64,000 bases of DNA from Ceratothoa steindachneri (Eukaryota > Arthropoda > Malacostraca > Isopoda > Cymothoidae): the NCBI GenBank assembly GCA_963969495.1, contig OZ018326.1, forward strand, positions 155,808,900-155,872,899. The letters run 5' to 3'. Position 1 is the first letter of the stretch. Each line of letters opens with the position of its first letter. A program made the translations under genes and the position numbers. Below the pieces are notes generated by a model, which had not been told where the DNA came from, searched no databases, and worked only from the letters and a program-made list of their open reading frames with translations. Shown here in pieces: positions 1 through 11,379 of the stretch.

Positions 1-719
1 CTTGACGACCATTTCTCTCGCGCCAATACAACTCCCAATCCTTCTTCGAAAAAGCTACGCTTCGGCCAACTGGGAACGCTACAAGGAAATCCTTGCTAGA
101 TTCGAACCAGCGGACCTAAACGGAGCAAGGCTAAAGAGGATCGATGAGGAGCTGGAGACGATAACTGCCCACATCATCCAAGCAGATCGCTAGAGTGTAC
201 CGATGAAGAGGTACAAAACTCTCCCACAACCCAGATGGACCGAAGAAATGAAAAAGATCGCTAGAGTGCACAGGGAGGTGTACTAGGAAATCAGGAGAGA
301 AGGTACAAATCGGGAAAGAACAACGCTGCTAAGACACCTGAGTGAAGAACTTAAGCTGGCTATTAACCAGCAACAGGCTTAAATCTGGGACAGCCTGTTC
401 GAAAAAGTTGACAGCTAGGTGCGACCCTATGTGTTCTGTCGACTTGTGAACAAGTTGAAAGGTCTTACATTAGAGAAAAGACCCGCATTAAGGAAGGCGA
501 TGACTACTTGGAGGATCTGTCGGTCCTGGAGGAAAGGTTCCGCACGTCCTGGAAGGAAAACTTCTTAATAACACCTGAGGACGATGCCGAATTGGACCAG
601 GAATTCGAAGACCATCTGATTGTATATCATAATCAGATTGTGCATCGCACGCTCCCACATGCTGTAGCGGCTGGTCCTGGAAACCACCCGCTACAAGGTC
701 CACTCACTCACTCGTAAGA
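1..719 (+). pseudogene. LINE-A copy 1, ORF2 linker (endonuclease tail to RT N-region)
   Basis: Entered part-way through ORF2 of a Jockey-like non-LTR retrotransposon. The frame from position 2 encodes the end of the endonuclease domain and the helical linker (motif SYASANWERYKEIL). The same segment occurs in copy 2 (around 8,800-9,000) and copy 4 (around 43,350-43,500, reverse strand). After the stop at 191-193 the homologous reading continues with several stops (PRWTEEMKKIARVHRE near 230-270; stops near 285, 380 and 416), then WKENFLITPEDD at 550-590. It should encode a nuclease-RT that reverse transcribes its own RNA at nicked DNA, but this copy is dead. Family membership rests on alignment with the other copies in the window; Jockey-group placement is from motif style. 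Confidence 0.8.
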
Positions 720-1530
720 CGCCTGTCAGATCGGAAGGAGGCAAAATACAAAGATACCTATTTTTTTTTTTTATTAAAATAACAAACTTACCCACCACCC
801 AATACAATTAATTACTTAACAAGGTAAATATATAAAAAAACGTACACCAAAAAATATACACAAGGGAGGTCCCACTTCAACCTCCCTCAATATGCGCAAA
901 ACAAAATGTATACAGGTCAACAATATAGGCGCAACAACATAAATATAAATAATTACCAAACAACTGGTTTGCAAAAGCACTAATGTTTTTTCTCCACCTC
1001 TCTCTCTCTCCAACGTTGACTCGTGGCCACCACAAAACCCCCAATTGAGCCGGCTCAGTTAGTTCACTGGTTATTAAAGGTTGCCCCTGGGCGTTTTTGC
1101 ACGTTATGGGACAGTTCACTCGCTCTCCCTGAGCGTGGGGCGGGGAAGAAAGTGCACTCAAGCGGTCGGTCTATCTCTTTCAAGGGAGACCGAGGGGATC
1201 GTTGGCTGTGGCCATTAATTGTGCCCCACACCGATGGCTTAGTGCGCGACTTCTTCCCTCTCCTCACTCGCGGACAAGAGCAGCGAGACCAAAGGAGCTG
1301 GCTTTACGTCCAGCTGAACTTCCTTCGTGCATTCGCTATTGGCCGTTTACAATCGCTCATTAACCTGTACTTATATACTTTGCCTGTGGGGGGCGGGAAA
1401 GAAACGTCAGACCTCAGCAAAAGACGGGGGACCTACACTGCTTCCAGGCAGCTCTGTCCTCCCTCCTTCACCAAAACCTGAAACAAAAGGCGGGCATTAG
1501 ATTGGGCACTGGTGAGCTGAGGCAAACAAA
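720..1530. other. Unidentified insertion inside LINE-A copy 1
   Basis: LINE-A coding similarity stops near 700-720 and resumes near 1,535 (WTYHNAYVDEG). The roughly 0.8 kb between has a T11 run (763-773), an AT-rich first third and a GC-richer remainder. The + frame at 1023-1481 (152 codons) resembles nothing I recognise and overlaps equally long frames on the other strand. It could be a solo LTR or a non-autonomous element, but I found no target duplication or clean TG...CA ends. Confidence 0.5.
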
Positions 1531-2606
1531 AATGGACCTACCACAATGCCTATGTCGATGAAGGGAGGATTTTGGCAGACCATGGCCGCCCAACTACACA
1601 TGAAGAGGTCATGGCAGTCATAAAAACCTTCAAACAGAAGGCACCAGGCTGGACGGGCATCTACAGAAATAACTTGGTGCACGCCCCCCGGCAGATCATT
1701 CATGGAATCGCGAACATCTACAATGCTTCCCTGAATACGGGCTACTTCCCCGATGGTTTAAAAATGGCTAAAATCATTTTTATACCTAAAGGGAGGAAGC
1801 CTGATTAACTGGTGGACTACAGGCCAATATCTCTCCTGGAGTTTATAGGCAAAGTCTACGAGAAGCTTCTAGCCAACAGGTTACAAGACCAACTGACCGA
1901 GCTGGAATCCCACAGCCCTTAGCAACACGGGTTCCGCAAGAGAAGGGGGACTGACACAGCCCTTGCCTTTCTCATCGAAAAGCTCACCCGCTGTAAAGCT
2001 GAGAGTAAATACGTAGACGTGGTGATGCGAGATGTACAAAAGGCCTTCGATAAGGTTTGGCTAAGAGGCCTACAATACAAGATCTTAGGCCTCCAGTTGA
2101 ACCCAATCCTGGAAAGAGTCCTCTGCGACTACATCATGCGCAGATAAGCCTAAATTTCAATCGAGGGCTACAGAGGACCTGAGTTTGAACTTGAGGCGGG
2201 TGTTCCACAAGGTGGCTGTCTGAATCCGCTGCTGTACCTTTTGTACACACTGGACTTATCTGATCCCGTAAGGGAGGAAGTGATGTACCTGTAGTTTGCA
2301 GACGACATCACACAAATGGTCCACAGTTGCTACAAACATGCTGGATACTAAGCAAGGAAGACAGCCATCGAAATCGATAACATCAATCGATACGAACGAA
2401 AGTGAAAAATCAAGACCAACCGCCAAAAGTTCCAGATCCTTCCAATTAACCGCCGAAGACGTGTGGATGTCTTGGTGAACGGCGAACTATAACCATACGG
2501 AAATAGAGGCAAAGTCCTAGGTCTGCACTTTACATCCAAAGGATACAAAGTGCACATTAGCATCAGAATCTCCCTAGCCAAAATACAGCTCGGAAAACTG
2601 TATATA
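1531..2606 (+). pseudogene. LINE-A copy 1, reverse transcriptase domain
   Basis: Carries the ordered RT blocks of a non-LTR element: IKTFKQKAPGW (finger), LNTGYFPDGLKMAKIIFIPK, DYRPISLLEF, QHGFRKRRGTDTALAF, a motif A region with KAFDKVW, the motif B region GVPQGGCLNPLLY (about 2200-2240) and the catalytic block FADD (about 2296-2307). In-frame stops occur after RKPD (1806), at 1921, around 2145-2155 and just before FADD, so it is non-functional. It is cut at 2606 by the SINE pair and resumes at 4055. Confidence 0.85.
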
Positions 2607-3167
2607 TGTAGGGGTGCGAAGATGTATCAGAGAAAAATTCCTTCCAACTCGATAATATAAATAGCCCTTTCAATTATCAACTCAGAACGGGCTAAGCCGT
2701 GGCGTAATGGCTAAGAGCATCAGCGTTTGAATCTATCGGTACCGAGTTCGAAACTCAATAGTCCACAACTTTTACGAAGAAATCTCCAGAAGAAAACGGA
2801 AATCAAGGAAAACGCTGAAGGACCAACTTAAGAAGACTCAAGACTCAATATAAATGGATCACCTCAAGAAAGAAAAAAAACAGAAGAAAATGACTTCAAG
2901 GACTAACCCATCAAGAAGCAAGAAGGAATCATCAACTCATCAAAAATCAAGAAGGAATCATCAACTCGAGATAATTGGAAGTAAAAGAAGAAAAAAGCAT
3001 CAAGAAAGAAATCAAAGATCAAGAACTAACCCAGCCAACAAGAATACCTAAGTCAAATGGAAGACAATGTTTGAAGGGCCAACTTAAAGATAAAGGAAAT
3101 TCAGAAAGTAAATAGATTCGATAAAGATAAAATTCTAGATAAATATGTACCTTGAAAATAAGGAATG
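2607..3167 (+). repeat. tRNA-derived SINE, unit 1
   Basis: First of two near-identical units of about 560 bp that interrupt LINE-A copy 1. It starts with the shared motif TGTAGGGGTGCGAAG, then has a tRNA-like head with pol III A and B boxes (2700-2754), a purine-rich body containing a short internal duplication (AAGAAGGAATCATCAACTC near 2916 and 2949), and ends at AAAATAAGGAATG. The tRNA relation is inferred from the two boxes and their 35-nt spacing. The body matches no SINE family I can name. Confidence 0.65.
2700..2754 (+). promoter_or_regulatory. Internal RNA polymerase III promoter (A and B boxes) of SINE unit 1
   Basis: A box TGGCGTAATGG at 2700-2710 and B box GTTCGAAAC at 2746-2754, the B box flanked by GAG/CTC as in a tRNA T-arm. 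The same pair recurs in unit 2 at 3584-3594 and 3630-3638. No complete tRNA cloverleaf is formed, so this is a SINE head, not a tRNA gene. Confidence 0.65.
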
Positions 3168-3490
3168 CTCCCCCCCACCCACCCCCACCATAACTAGTGA
3201 CCCTCAAAAGGCCGAACAATCTTCTGATCTTCGTTACAACTGAACCTGCTCTACTACTAGAGATTAAGAAAAGGTGCTGCTGGGAACTTCGGAGATTCGG
3301 GAAGGAGATGCTATTACTCATTGATTAAGAGACAAGACTTCGTTCGCTCTCCTCAATCCCACTCAATTAGCTCCACTCATCCCGCAGACTCGAAGGCCGG
3401 GAAGGGAAAGCTATTACTCCTCGATTAAGAAATCCAAGACTAGTCTCTCCCCAATCCTCAAATTCGCTCCGCGTTCTAGAAAGGGACCTG
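3168..3490. other. Spacer between the two SINE units
   Basis: About 320 bp absent from unit 2's downstream flank. It begins with a C-rich tract and has a loose internal duplication (GGGAAGG.GATGCTATTACTCATTGATTAAGA versus a similar stretch near 3,400). No coding potential recognised. It may be a trapped third element or part of a longer repeat unit of about 885 bp. Confidence 0.4.
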
Positions 3491-4054
3491 TGTAGGGGTG
3501 CGAAGATTTATCAGAGAAAAATTCCTTCCAACTCGACAACATAAATAGCCCATTAAATTACCAACTCAAAACGGGCTAAGCCGTGGCGTAATGGCTAAGA
3601 GCATCGGCGTTTAAATATATCGGTACCGAGTTCGAAACTCAATAGTCCACAACTTTTACGAAGAAATCTCCAGAAGAAAACGGAAATCAAGAAAAACCCT
3701 GAAGGACCAACTCAAGAAGACTCAAGACTCAAGATAAATGGATCGCCTCAAGAAATAAAAAAAAACCCCGGAAGAAAACGACTTCAAGGACTAACCCGTC
3801 AAGAAGCAAAAAGGAATCATCAACTCATCAAGAATCAAGAAGGAATCATCAACTCGAGATAATTGGAAGTAAAAGAAGAAAAAAACATCAAGAAAGAAAT
3901 CGAAGATCAAGAACTAACCCAGCCAACAAGAATACCTAAGTCAAATGGAAGAAATGTTTGAAGGGCCAACTTAAAGATAAAGGAAATTCAGAAAGTAAAT
4001 AGATTCGATAAAGATAAAATTCTAGATAAATACATAAAATGAAAATAAGGAATG
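3491..4054 (+). repeat. tRNA-derived SINE, unit 2
   Basis: Second copy of the unit at 2607-3167, same orientation, differing by scattered substitutions and small indels. A box 3584-3594 and B box 3630-3638 are intact. Its right end (AAAATAAGGAATGG) abuts the resumed LINE-A coding sequence at about 4055. Confidence 0.65.
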
Positions 4055-4468
4055 GCTATCCCATATATATCTAAAAATCTCAGCTAAAAAAATCTTAAAA
4101 AGCTATACACTGCTCTGGTGCGCTCAACCTTAGTGTACCCGGCAGTGGTCATGCAGGCTGCGAGTTCCACCTCTCTCAGACAAGTGCAGAGAGTGCAAAA
4201 TAAAGCAGCCCGGCTTATAGCTGGAGCACGAAGGATGGACTATATTCAGCAAACAGAACTGCACGCAAGAGCAGGTCTGACCCCACTGAATATGGAACTC
4301 CAAAGGCTAGGGAGAAAGACCTGGGACAAGATAGAAAACGAAAAACTCTTGAACATGAACCTCGACCTAGAAATTCCGAGAGCAGTTAGGGGGCACGCCA
4401 CCAGGCAAGCCCTACTCCCGAGTGGAAGGAACTGCTCCCAAGAAAACCAAATCGGAATATATATGTGA
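4055..4468 (+). pseudogene. LINE-A copy 1, ORF2 C-terminal region
   Basis: Resumes where the SINE pair interrupted. The open stretch from 4118 encodes VRSTLVYPAVVMQAASS, then the LQRVQNKA-type block RVQNKAARLIAGA and TELHARAGLTPLNMEL, characteristic of the post-RT domain of Jockey-group elements. The equivalent region of copy 2 lies at 15,250-15,523. One stop (near 4091) separates the start of the segment from the open part. ORF2 ends at the stop at 4466-4468. Confidence 0.8.
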
Positions 4469-4880
4469 ACAGGTGAAGCACGAACACCTAAGTGAAAGAA
4501 GAAACAAAACAAACAAACAGAAGAAAAAGAGGCGAAGTGCCCAGTATTAAAACAAAATATACATAAAAGAAATAAAATAAAAAAATAAAAAAATAAAAAT
4601 AAATAAATAAAAATAAAAATAAATAAATACAAAATAAAATAAGGAAAAATAAAAACAAACTAAGAGAAAAAACCTGAGAGATGCCCTCTACACCAGGGCA
4701 AAACAACTTCTTTTTATCTTTATATACCTACCACACATTTCCTACTTATTACATCAATTTCAATTTTTCTTTCATTTTGAACGACGTAGAATTCTTGGTT
4801 ATAAGCATCCGAGAACTACCTCAGAACCGGTAAAGGAGGGAAAGTGTAGAGTTAAATTTCCCCCAAAAGGCCTCCAAAAA
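4469..4880 (+). other. LINE-A copy 1 3' UTR
   Basis: Non-coding tail with an A/T-rich simple stretch (AAAATAAAT-like, about 4500-4660) and the motif GGTAAAGGAGG at 4829-4839. The same motif occurs in the 3' UTRs of copy 2 (16121) and copy 3 (21353). The exact 3' end is not clear. Confidence 0.5.
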
Positions 4881-5820
4881 AATCGAAAGAGAGTACTTAA
4901 GAAAGACAGATATTTCTTATTTGTTATCACCATTCACCATTTTACTAATTTTATATTACTCTTTTAACGGCCCCACTTAAGCAGATAACTGCTTAAGTCC
5001 GCGGCCTCGCCCCCCTGCGTGAACTGCCGTCAGATGTGAGAGGGGTTTGCCATTCATGTGTCCCAACTATGCCGGGCAATAGCTTGTCCATAATGGGGGC
5101 ATTGGAGGAAGCTGGTTTGAGGAGTAGCCCACAGCCGATCACAATGTCAGAAACAATTCCGGACAAGGGACGGACTGCCACCTCCGCTGGTTATCACAGT
5201 GGGGGGCCCCTTCCAGAACCATAGAGGGACATGAAACCGTCTCTATGGTATGTTGGGATGCGGTCGCGATTAAAACACCCTCGGGGAGGGGGGGGGGCGT
5301 TGTCAATAAGTCCGCCATACAATCACACACCTGAGAGGATCCCACCCGGATTCATCTCATCCGAGTATAAGTTAGAAACTTAAGTATGTGTGAACTTCAA
5401 TCAGCACTGTTGCTGAGGAAACAACTAGCAGGTTTGAAAAACTTCTTTTTGTTAACGTACGAGAAAATACTAATGCTATTTTGGGGGTGGAAATTAACAT
5501 GCTTGTGACCTAACTTGCAACGTCTTAATTTAGCTTGGCGAATTTCCTAGACCCGATCCTTATTGAGCGGGCTGGAGCGACTTTTTCAGAGAAGTCCAAT
5601 TGTATTCTGGGAACTTAAGAATAACACAACTTTTATCAGTAGTATTGGAGCCCATCCTATCAAAACTAACCAATCTCTCCTAACCTAACCAATCCCGCCT
5701 ATCCTAACTAATGAAGCAGTGGATAAAGGATATGTGTGAAAAGGGGATAGAGGTAAGGGCATTAATTGAAACCACTGGTGGCTCGTAGCTAAAATTAGTG
5801 GGGGTGCTGCATCAAATTTT
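4881..5820. other. Unassigned spacer
   Basis: No gene recognised. Contains an inverted repeat CTTAAGCAGATAACTGCTTAAG near 4976 (arms CTTAAGCAG/CTGCTTAAG), a GC-richer block at 5000-5350 with overlapping frames on both strands, and a C/T-rich CTAACC-like stretch near 5680-5710. Confidence 0.5.
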
Positions 5821-6545
5821 TGGGGTAAATATGTAGATTAGTGACTCGAATGATGGAATATACTATTTCGTCCGTGTTCCAAAATGATTCCCATTTTTGT
5901 AGTACATTTAAGGGGACGGCTCGTGTGGGGGTAAATACAATGGGAGGACCACACCATGATGATCCTGAGTTTCATTAAATTGGGGGGGGATCTGGGGGGC
6001 ACAGCCCCCCAGTATATAATCCTAATTGTTTATAGACTAATGTGCTAACGTTTACAGAGGTGAATGATTTAACCAAATCATGTCAGCGCCTTTAATCGTT
6101 TTGCGAATTATAATGGGGATAGGGGAAGGGGGGGGGGGTGACATCACACGACTCAAACGCGCATGAATATTCCGGTAGGGGTGAATGGAAATATTTACCA
6201 AACAAACACTTTTTCGCCCGAGTCGCTAATCTACATATTTACCGATTTTTTTAGCATGGTTTTAATATTTTGTAAAAGGAAAGGTAAATATGTAGCTTGG
6301 CGGCTTGAACGATGGGACGTACTATTTCCTCAGTATTCTAAAAAGTTTCATGTTTTTGGAGTAAATTTAAGGGGACGGCTTGTGTGGGGGGAAATTCAAT
6401 TGGGGGACCCCCCTAAGATGATCCTGAGTTTCAATCAATTGAGGGACCACCCTACGATGATCCTCATTTTCAATCAATTGGGGGGGGGGGTCTAGGGGGC
6501 ATAGCCTCCCCATTATATAATCCTAATTGTTTATAGAATAATGGT
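5821..6545. repeat. Tandem duplication of about 460-bp period
   Basis: Segment 5821-6045 (GGTAAATATGTAG ... GGGGACGGCTCGTGTGGGGG ... CCCCCCAGTATATAATCC) recurs at about 6285-6542 with the same order of landmarks. Each copy ends with an inverted GGGGGGC/GCCCCCC block and ATAATCCTAATTGTTTATAGA. A third, partial copy lies at 7239-7350. Confidence 0.65.
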
Positions 6546-6560
6546 TAATACTTCAGATTA

Positions 6561-7445
6561 AGGGCGCATAGTAGGTGGCGCTGTTAGCAGGCTACAATAT
6601 ATGTCTTATGATGTTAAATGGTAGCTTCAGATATGACCAATCACAGCGTTATATTTTTTTGTTGTTGGTGGGGGGGGGGGTTGTAACCTTTATTCTGTAT
6701 TATTTACTAAATATCTGCCCCTCTGTTTGTTTATAGTTTTTTCTAAGTTAGGTAAGGTTTCTTAATGTATTTTATTGTTTTATCCTATTTTATTTTGTTT
6801 TTGTATTTTTTGTTCTGCTACGAACGATAACAGCTTTATACTGGCAACATTGTAGCTATAAATAGGACCCGCTGCACAAATGATTCGGTTTCGTCATGCT
6901 CTAGTTGTGCTTCTTCGTTATTTGAATTCAGGTTTATTTTGCATGGCCGCGAAAATTTAATATTTCGTTGCGATAAAATATATGTAAACGAAAACAGTAA
7001 GCAACAGCGGTGCCGTTTCAAACAATCAGCGCGTAGGGGTACATTTTTCATGGGTTCCCATTTATGTTTAAAAGACATTGTTGAAATTTCATATTTTTTT
7101 CGTAATTAATCGTTTTACGTAAGTAATTAAGTATTGTTTGTCATTAGGTTACCAGTTTTTTTCTGCCAGTAAAAAGCTGTTATTGTTTGCAGTGAAACAA
7201 AAAAGCGAAAAATAAAATAGGAAAAAAACAGTAAATTCAAGGAGACTGCTCGTGGGGGAGATATCACTGCGGGGAGGACCACCCTACCATGATCCTGAGT
7301 TTCAATCAATTGGGGGGGGGGGGATTTGGTTCATAGCCCCCCAGTATATACTCGTATACAAAAAAAAATATAATGCCTGATTGGTCACATCTGACGCATT
7401 ATATGGGTGAGATTTGATGGATACGGATGACCTTTGATGCGCCCT
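6561..7445. mobile_element. Possible non-autonomous DNA transposon bounded by long imperfect inverted repeats
   Basis: The left end begins AAGGGCGCAT and the right end finishes ATGCGCCCTT. Further in, the two ends share GACCAATCA...TTATATTTTTTTTG (6634-6664) with its reverse complement (7359-7388), so the arms are roughly 90-100 bp and imperfect. There is no transposase. The right end plus about 35 bp outside it recurs inverted at 22310-22405, so the true terminus may lie outside 7445. I saw no clear target duplication. Confidence 0.4.
7239..7350 (+). repeat. Third partial copy of the 5.8/6.3 kb repeat
   Basis: Shares GACCACCCTACCATGATCC, a G-run, and CATAGCCCCCCAGTATAT with the two tandem copies upstream. 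It lies between the inverted repeats of the element at 6561-7445. Confidence 0.55.
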
Positions 7446-7589
7446 TGTGGCTTTTGTCATCCGTGAAATTATATTATATTGTCATTGTCATCATTCACCC
7501 AAAGGCAAATTCCCTTTATCGAAGGGGGGAGGGGGGAGGGGGAGGGCTCTTCTCCCAAAAGGTAACAAATAATTTTTTTTTCTTTCCAA

Positions 7590-8093
7590 GCAAGTAAAAT
7601 ATGCCCCGAGGGTCACGCTAAGGTGTATTAGCGGTCTAGACAAACCGGACACGGGCACAATCTACAAGACTCTGTTCGGCAAGCTCTGTATGGAAGTATT
7701 AAGGCTGATTGAAACACCTGCTGGATATGTCGCAGTGTGCGAGTGCGAAAAAGACATTGAGTCTTTAACAAACGAGGAAGGAATAAAGCACCTAAGAGAT
7801 ATCAACCTCCAACCGACCACGCCTCCTCAAATTCAAGCGCACAGGAGCGTGGTGTGCAGAAGGCTGGACCCATGGGTCGGCCAGCAGACCCCAAGGTTGG
7901 GAAGATCATTGAAGGAGTAAGAACGGGCCTATTAAAATGGTCTTACGACTCGTCAGACCAAGAAGCGCTACTAGATACAGCACTCATGGAGGCCAGAATA
8001 AAACTTTATAGGGACTCCTGCCTCGCCGTAAGCGACGCAGAAATTAGGAAAATTCGGAACGGGAAATACACACGCAACAAAAGCCACTAAAAG
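7590..8093 (+). pseudogene. LINE-A copy 2, ORF1 (nucleic-acid-binding protein) remnant
   Basis: The frame at 7690-7920 encodes ETPAGYVAVCECEKDIESL and TTPPQIQAHRSVVCRRLDPWV. It aligns with copy 3 ORF1 (IETPYGFTVICPENKDVEQL; ARVPPQITGNRSVICQKIESWV). A frameshift near 7,860-7,920 moves reading to 7854-8090 (VGKIIEGVRTGLLKWSYDSSDQ). The distal zinc-knuckle part seen in copy 3 is missing, so ORF1 is truncated. LINE ORF1 proteins coat element RNA. ORF2 follows within 50 bp, in the usual order. Confidence 0.75.
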
Positions 8094-8138
8094 AGGAAAC
8101 TAACACATACAAACACACAAGAAACAGATAACACAAAC

Positions 8139-10049
8139 ATGGAAAACAATAACAATACATTAAGAATTCTCACAATTAACGTTGATGGATGGGAAGGGAA
8201 ACACATTCCTTACGGGAACATATTTCATAAAGTGGATCTCGACCTAATCCTGATCACAGAACACGGCGTTAACTCAAACACGAACAGCATCAAGATACCC
8301 AACTAGACAGTCATAAACAAAAACCACACACAGGAACGCTACGATGGCGCTGCCATCGCGATCCGAAACAACATAACATACAAAACACTTTCAAGCCTAG
8401 ATGAATCATTTGTGGTGGTAGCAATACCTACCCTGGTTGAAAACCTGACCGTGGCGACTGCCTACCAATTTCCACGACGAGATTACCTGCCGATCCCTAA
8501 CTTTTACAAACTCTTCGGCCGCGGGAAACTTACATTGCTTGGTGGTGACCTTAATGCCAGATGCCGTGCATCAGGCTACGGAAGCACCACTAAAGGGGAA
8601 GAAACCTGGAGCTGTTACTCGAAAGAGACAGATTCCAGAGGGCCGGGCCAGATTTCCCGACCTTCTTAAAGCAACATTTGGCAACAAAGCCAGACATCGT
8701 GTTGACATCCAAGAACTTCCCCTTCAACATCGTCAATTAGCCCAGACCAGTGGTACCGAGCAACCATATCCCGATTCTCAATACTATCTCGCTTGCCCCA
8801 ATACTCAAGCCCGTTCCACTTAGGAAAAGTTACGCGAAAGCTGACTGGGAGCTATATAGAGAAATACTCAGTACATACCAACCAACTGACCTGGGAGACG
8901 CTAACCTCGAAGAGATTGATGAGAAGATTAACAAGATCACCAATCTCCTCATTCAAACCGACGAGAGATGCGTTCCCAGAATCTTCTATAAATGCTCCCA
9001 CAACCTGAATGGACGGACGAGATGAGAGAAATCGCCCGAGAACATAGAGAAATCTATGATGAGATCGGCAGGACAGGAACATATAGGGAAAGGACAGCCA
9101 AGATGAAACATCTAGGAGTGGAACTGAAAGACATTATAATTGAAAAACAAAGAACAATCTGGAATGACATCACTGGGAGTCTGGACAAGGAGAGCAATCC
9201 TGTAAAATTTTGGAATAACATCCGAAGAATTAGGGGATTGCCTCCCAGACCCAGAACCCAAATCAAAGATGGAGACGACATTATAGAGGACCCAGAGTCT
9301 CTTGAAAGAAGATTTAGAGCACACTGGCAAGAGATTTTCGCTATATCACCTGAGGAGAACGACGACTTCGACCAGGACTTCGAAGACCAATTGCTCGACG
9401 ACCTCGGCACAGTGATACATAGAACTCATCCCCATCCGCAAGTATGTCGGGAAAGAGAGATAATTGACCACGGATACCCAATAACTGTCGAAGAGACCTT
9501 AAACATCATAAGGTCCTTCAAGCAGAGGGCTCTAGGCTGGTCTGGGGTTACGAAGAACAACCTCGTAAATGCCCTAAGGCAAATTATTCAGGGTTTAATG
9601 AACACAATGAACGCTGTCCTGAATACAGGCTACTTCTCTGACGGTTACAAGATGGCCAAAATCATCTTTATCCCGAAGGGAAACAAGCCCATAGACCAGG
9701 TGGCTAACTATCGCTCGATCTCTCTTTTTGAGATGCACAGAAAATTCTTCGAAAATATTTTAGCAAGCAGACTACAAGCTCAACTGAGCAAGTTAGGATC
9801 ACATAACCCCCAACAGCATGGGTTCCGCCAAAAGAGGGGCACATACAGCGCCCTGGCACTATTAACTGAAAAAGTAGCAAACTCCCAAGCGAACATGTTC
9901 TATGTAGACATTGTGCTGAGAAACATGCAAAAGGCCTTCGATAAGGTCTGGCTGGAAGGACTTCAATACAAGATACTGAACCTCCAGCTAGACTCAATCC
10001 TGGAAAGGATCCTCTGTGACTTCGTCAAGCACAGAAGGGCATGTCTCAT
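8139..10049 (+). pseudogene. LINE-A copy 2, ORF2 first part (endonuclease and RT), interrupted by an LTR element
   Basis: The start ATG at 8139 gives MENNNNTLRILTINVDG; the ILTIN block is the N-terminal endonuclease motif. Then come ILITEHG (catalytic Glu region), AYQFPRRDYLPI and GGDLNA (Asp/Asn motif, near 8,545). There is a stop at about 8305 and a frameshift near 8,560-8,670. The linker follows at 8,750-9,025. The longest frame, 8992-10062, holds the RT fingers and palm: FKQRALGWSG, LNTGYFSDGYKMAKIIFIPK, NYRSISLFEM, QHGFRQKRGTYSALAL and KAFDKVWLEGL. Coding similarity stops at 10049 exactly where the LTR starts and resumes at 14808 in the motif B region (YRGPEFELKAGVPQGSCL). This was probably the youngest of the LINE-A copies. 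Confidence 0.88.
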
Positions 10050-10994
10050 TGTCGTGGTATGACATTACATTATATCAATACTATATTATATCTATGGGAG
10101 AGGACCAATAACTTGAAAGCGAACCAACAAAAGGGACAGAAAACCACGCGTTCAGACGGGCTGATTAACGAGAGAGTGCAATAAGATCAGGCAAATTATG
10201 GACAATGGCAAAGTTTAAGGTTATTTAAAGAGACATCTACAAAAATAGAATTTTATTTACACAGAAAAAATAATAAGAGAATTGAAGGGTAAAGTTACCT
10301 CAGAGAATTAACGGGCCAAAATCACATCAATAAACGAAGGGAAAGGGAGATTAACTCAATTAGGTTACTGAAGGGGAGAGGGGGGTTGGCTTACAGATGT
10401 CTTCTGCTCTTGAGGTGAGGCCGCTCGAACTTCAAAGCGGGAGGTTAGAGTGATGACGGTTCTCCAAAAGCAAGGGGGGGGGGGTAACTTCCGGTCCAGG
10501 GGAGAGTATTTCGGCTACCCGAAATGTGTTGGGCTTCGACAGGAGTTGATGAAAGAAGTCGGGAAAATCACTCGAGGTGATCTTTCAGTGGAATTACCTC
10601 CTGGCTGGGACTAATTCCAAATACACAAAATAGTCCAGCTGTCACTTTGCTTTGTTGCTAGCACTTGACTTGGAACCATGGGAAAATCTTCTTGGTTCTG
10701 GCGAGACTTCTCAACTCTGTGTGTCTTCCGGGAAGTCGAGCGTTATTTATATCCGAGGCTCTCCCCGGAGTTGGGGGTTAGCGGGAAACAGTTCTACTCT
10801 CGAAGGGCCTCGAATCTTCTGGCAGAGCTATTTTAGCCCACATAAAGGTGAATCATGGGAAACTCGATTCGAGGCTACCGCTTGTGGAAGGGCGGGGGGG
10901 GGGAGGGTCTTACCACTTAAGTCCTAGCCGGGCCTTTTGCTGCACATGAGAGTTCCTTTCTGCTAAAGATCTTCCACGTGGGGATTCCCTCACA
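10050..10994 (-). repeat. 3' LTR of the Ty3/Gypsy-type element
   Basis: Matches 13859-14802 along its whole length, including TGTCRTGGTATGACAT at one end and AGATCTTCCACRTGGGGATT near the other. It contains a G-rich tract near 10,480. As gag runs on the - strand this is the downstream LTR. Confidence 0.9.
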
Positions 10995-11379
10995 CATCTC
11001 CCAACCGAAAGATGATGCTTTACAGAGCAGTTGCGTAAGAAAGAATCATCCCAACCCGTCAAACTAGTATTATCAAAGGTCTAGGGAAATTCTGACCTTC
11101 TACGACAAGTGTACACACACACAAAAAAAACCCGTAAATCTGAGCTCAGAAGGAAATTTAAGGACATAAGCCTTAAACAGGTCGATTATAGAGAATTTAA
11201 CTAATACAATTTAAAAAAAGGAAAAATCACAGAACATTGGTGACATTTAAGTGGAACCAAAAAAAAGGATCCAATTAAATGGAGGCATAAATATGAGGAA
11301 AAAAAAACAACAACAATTTAGTGGACCAAAAAAAAAAATCATAATTAGGAACATTAATGAGATAATATATATATACAAT

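Noticed and set aside
1023..1481. 152-codon ORF as a host gene
   Set aside because: Lies inside an insertion in a LINE, overlaps equal frames on the other strand, no recognisable domain.
2691..2760. A tRNA gene at the SINE head
   Set aside because: A and B boxes are present, but acceptor and anticodon stems do not pair; repeated in the second unit.
5680..5710. Telomeric repeat near 5.7 kb
   Set aside because: Only CTAACC-like fragments, not four or more units in register.
9054..9997. - strand ORFs of 70-120 codons over LINE-A copy 2
   Set aside because: Opposite-strand shadows of the RT frame.
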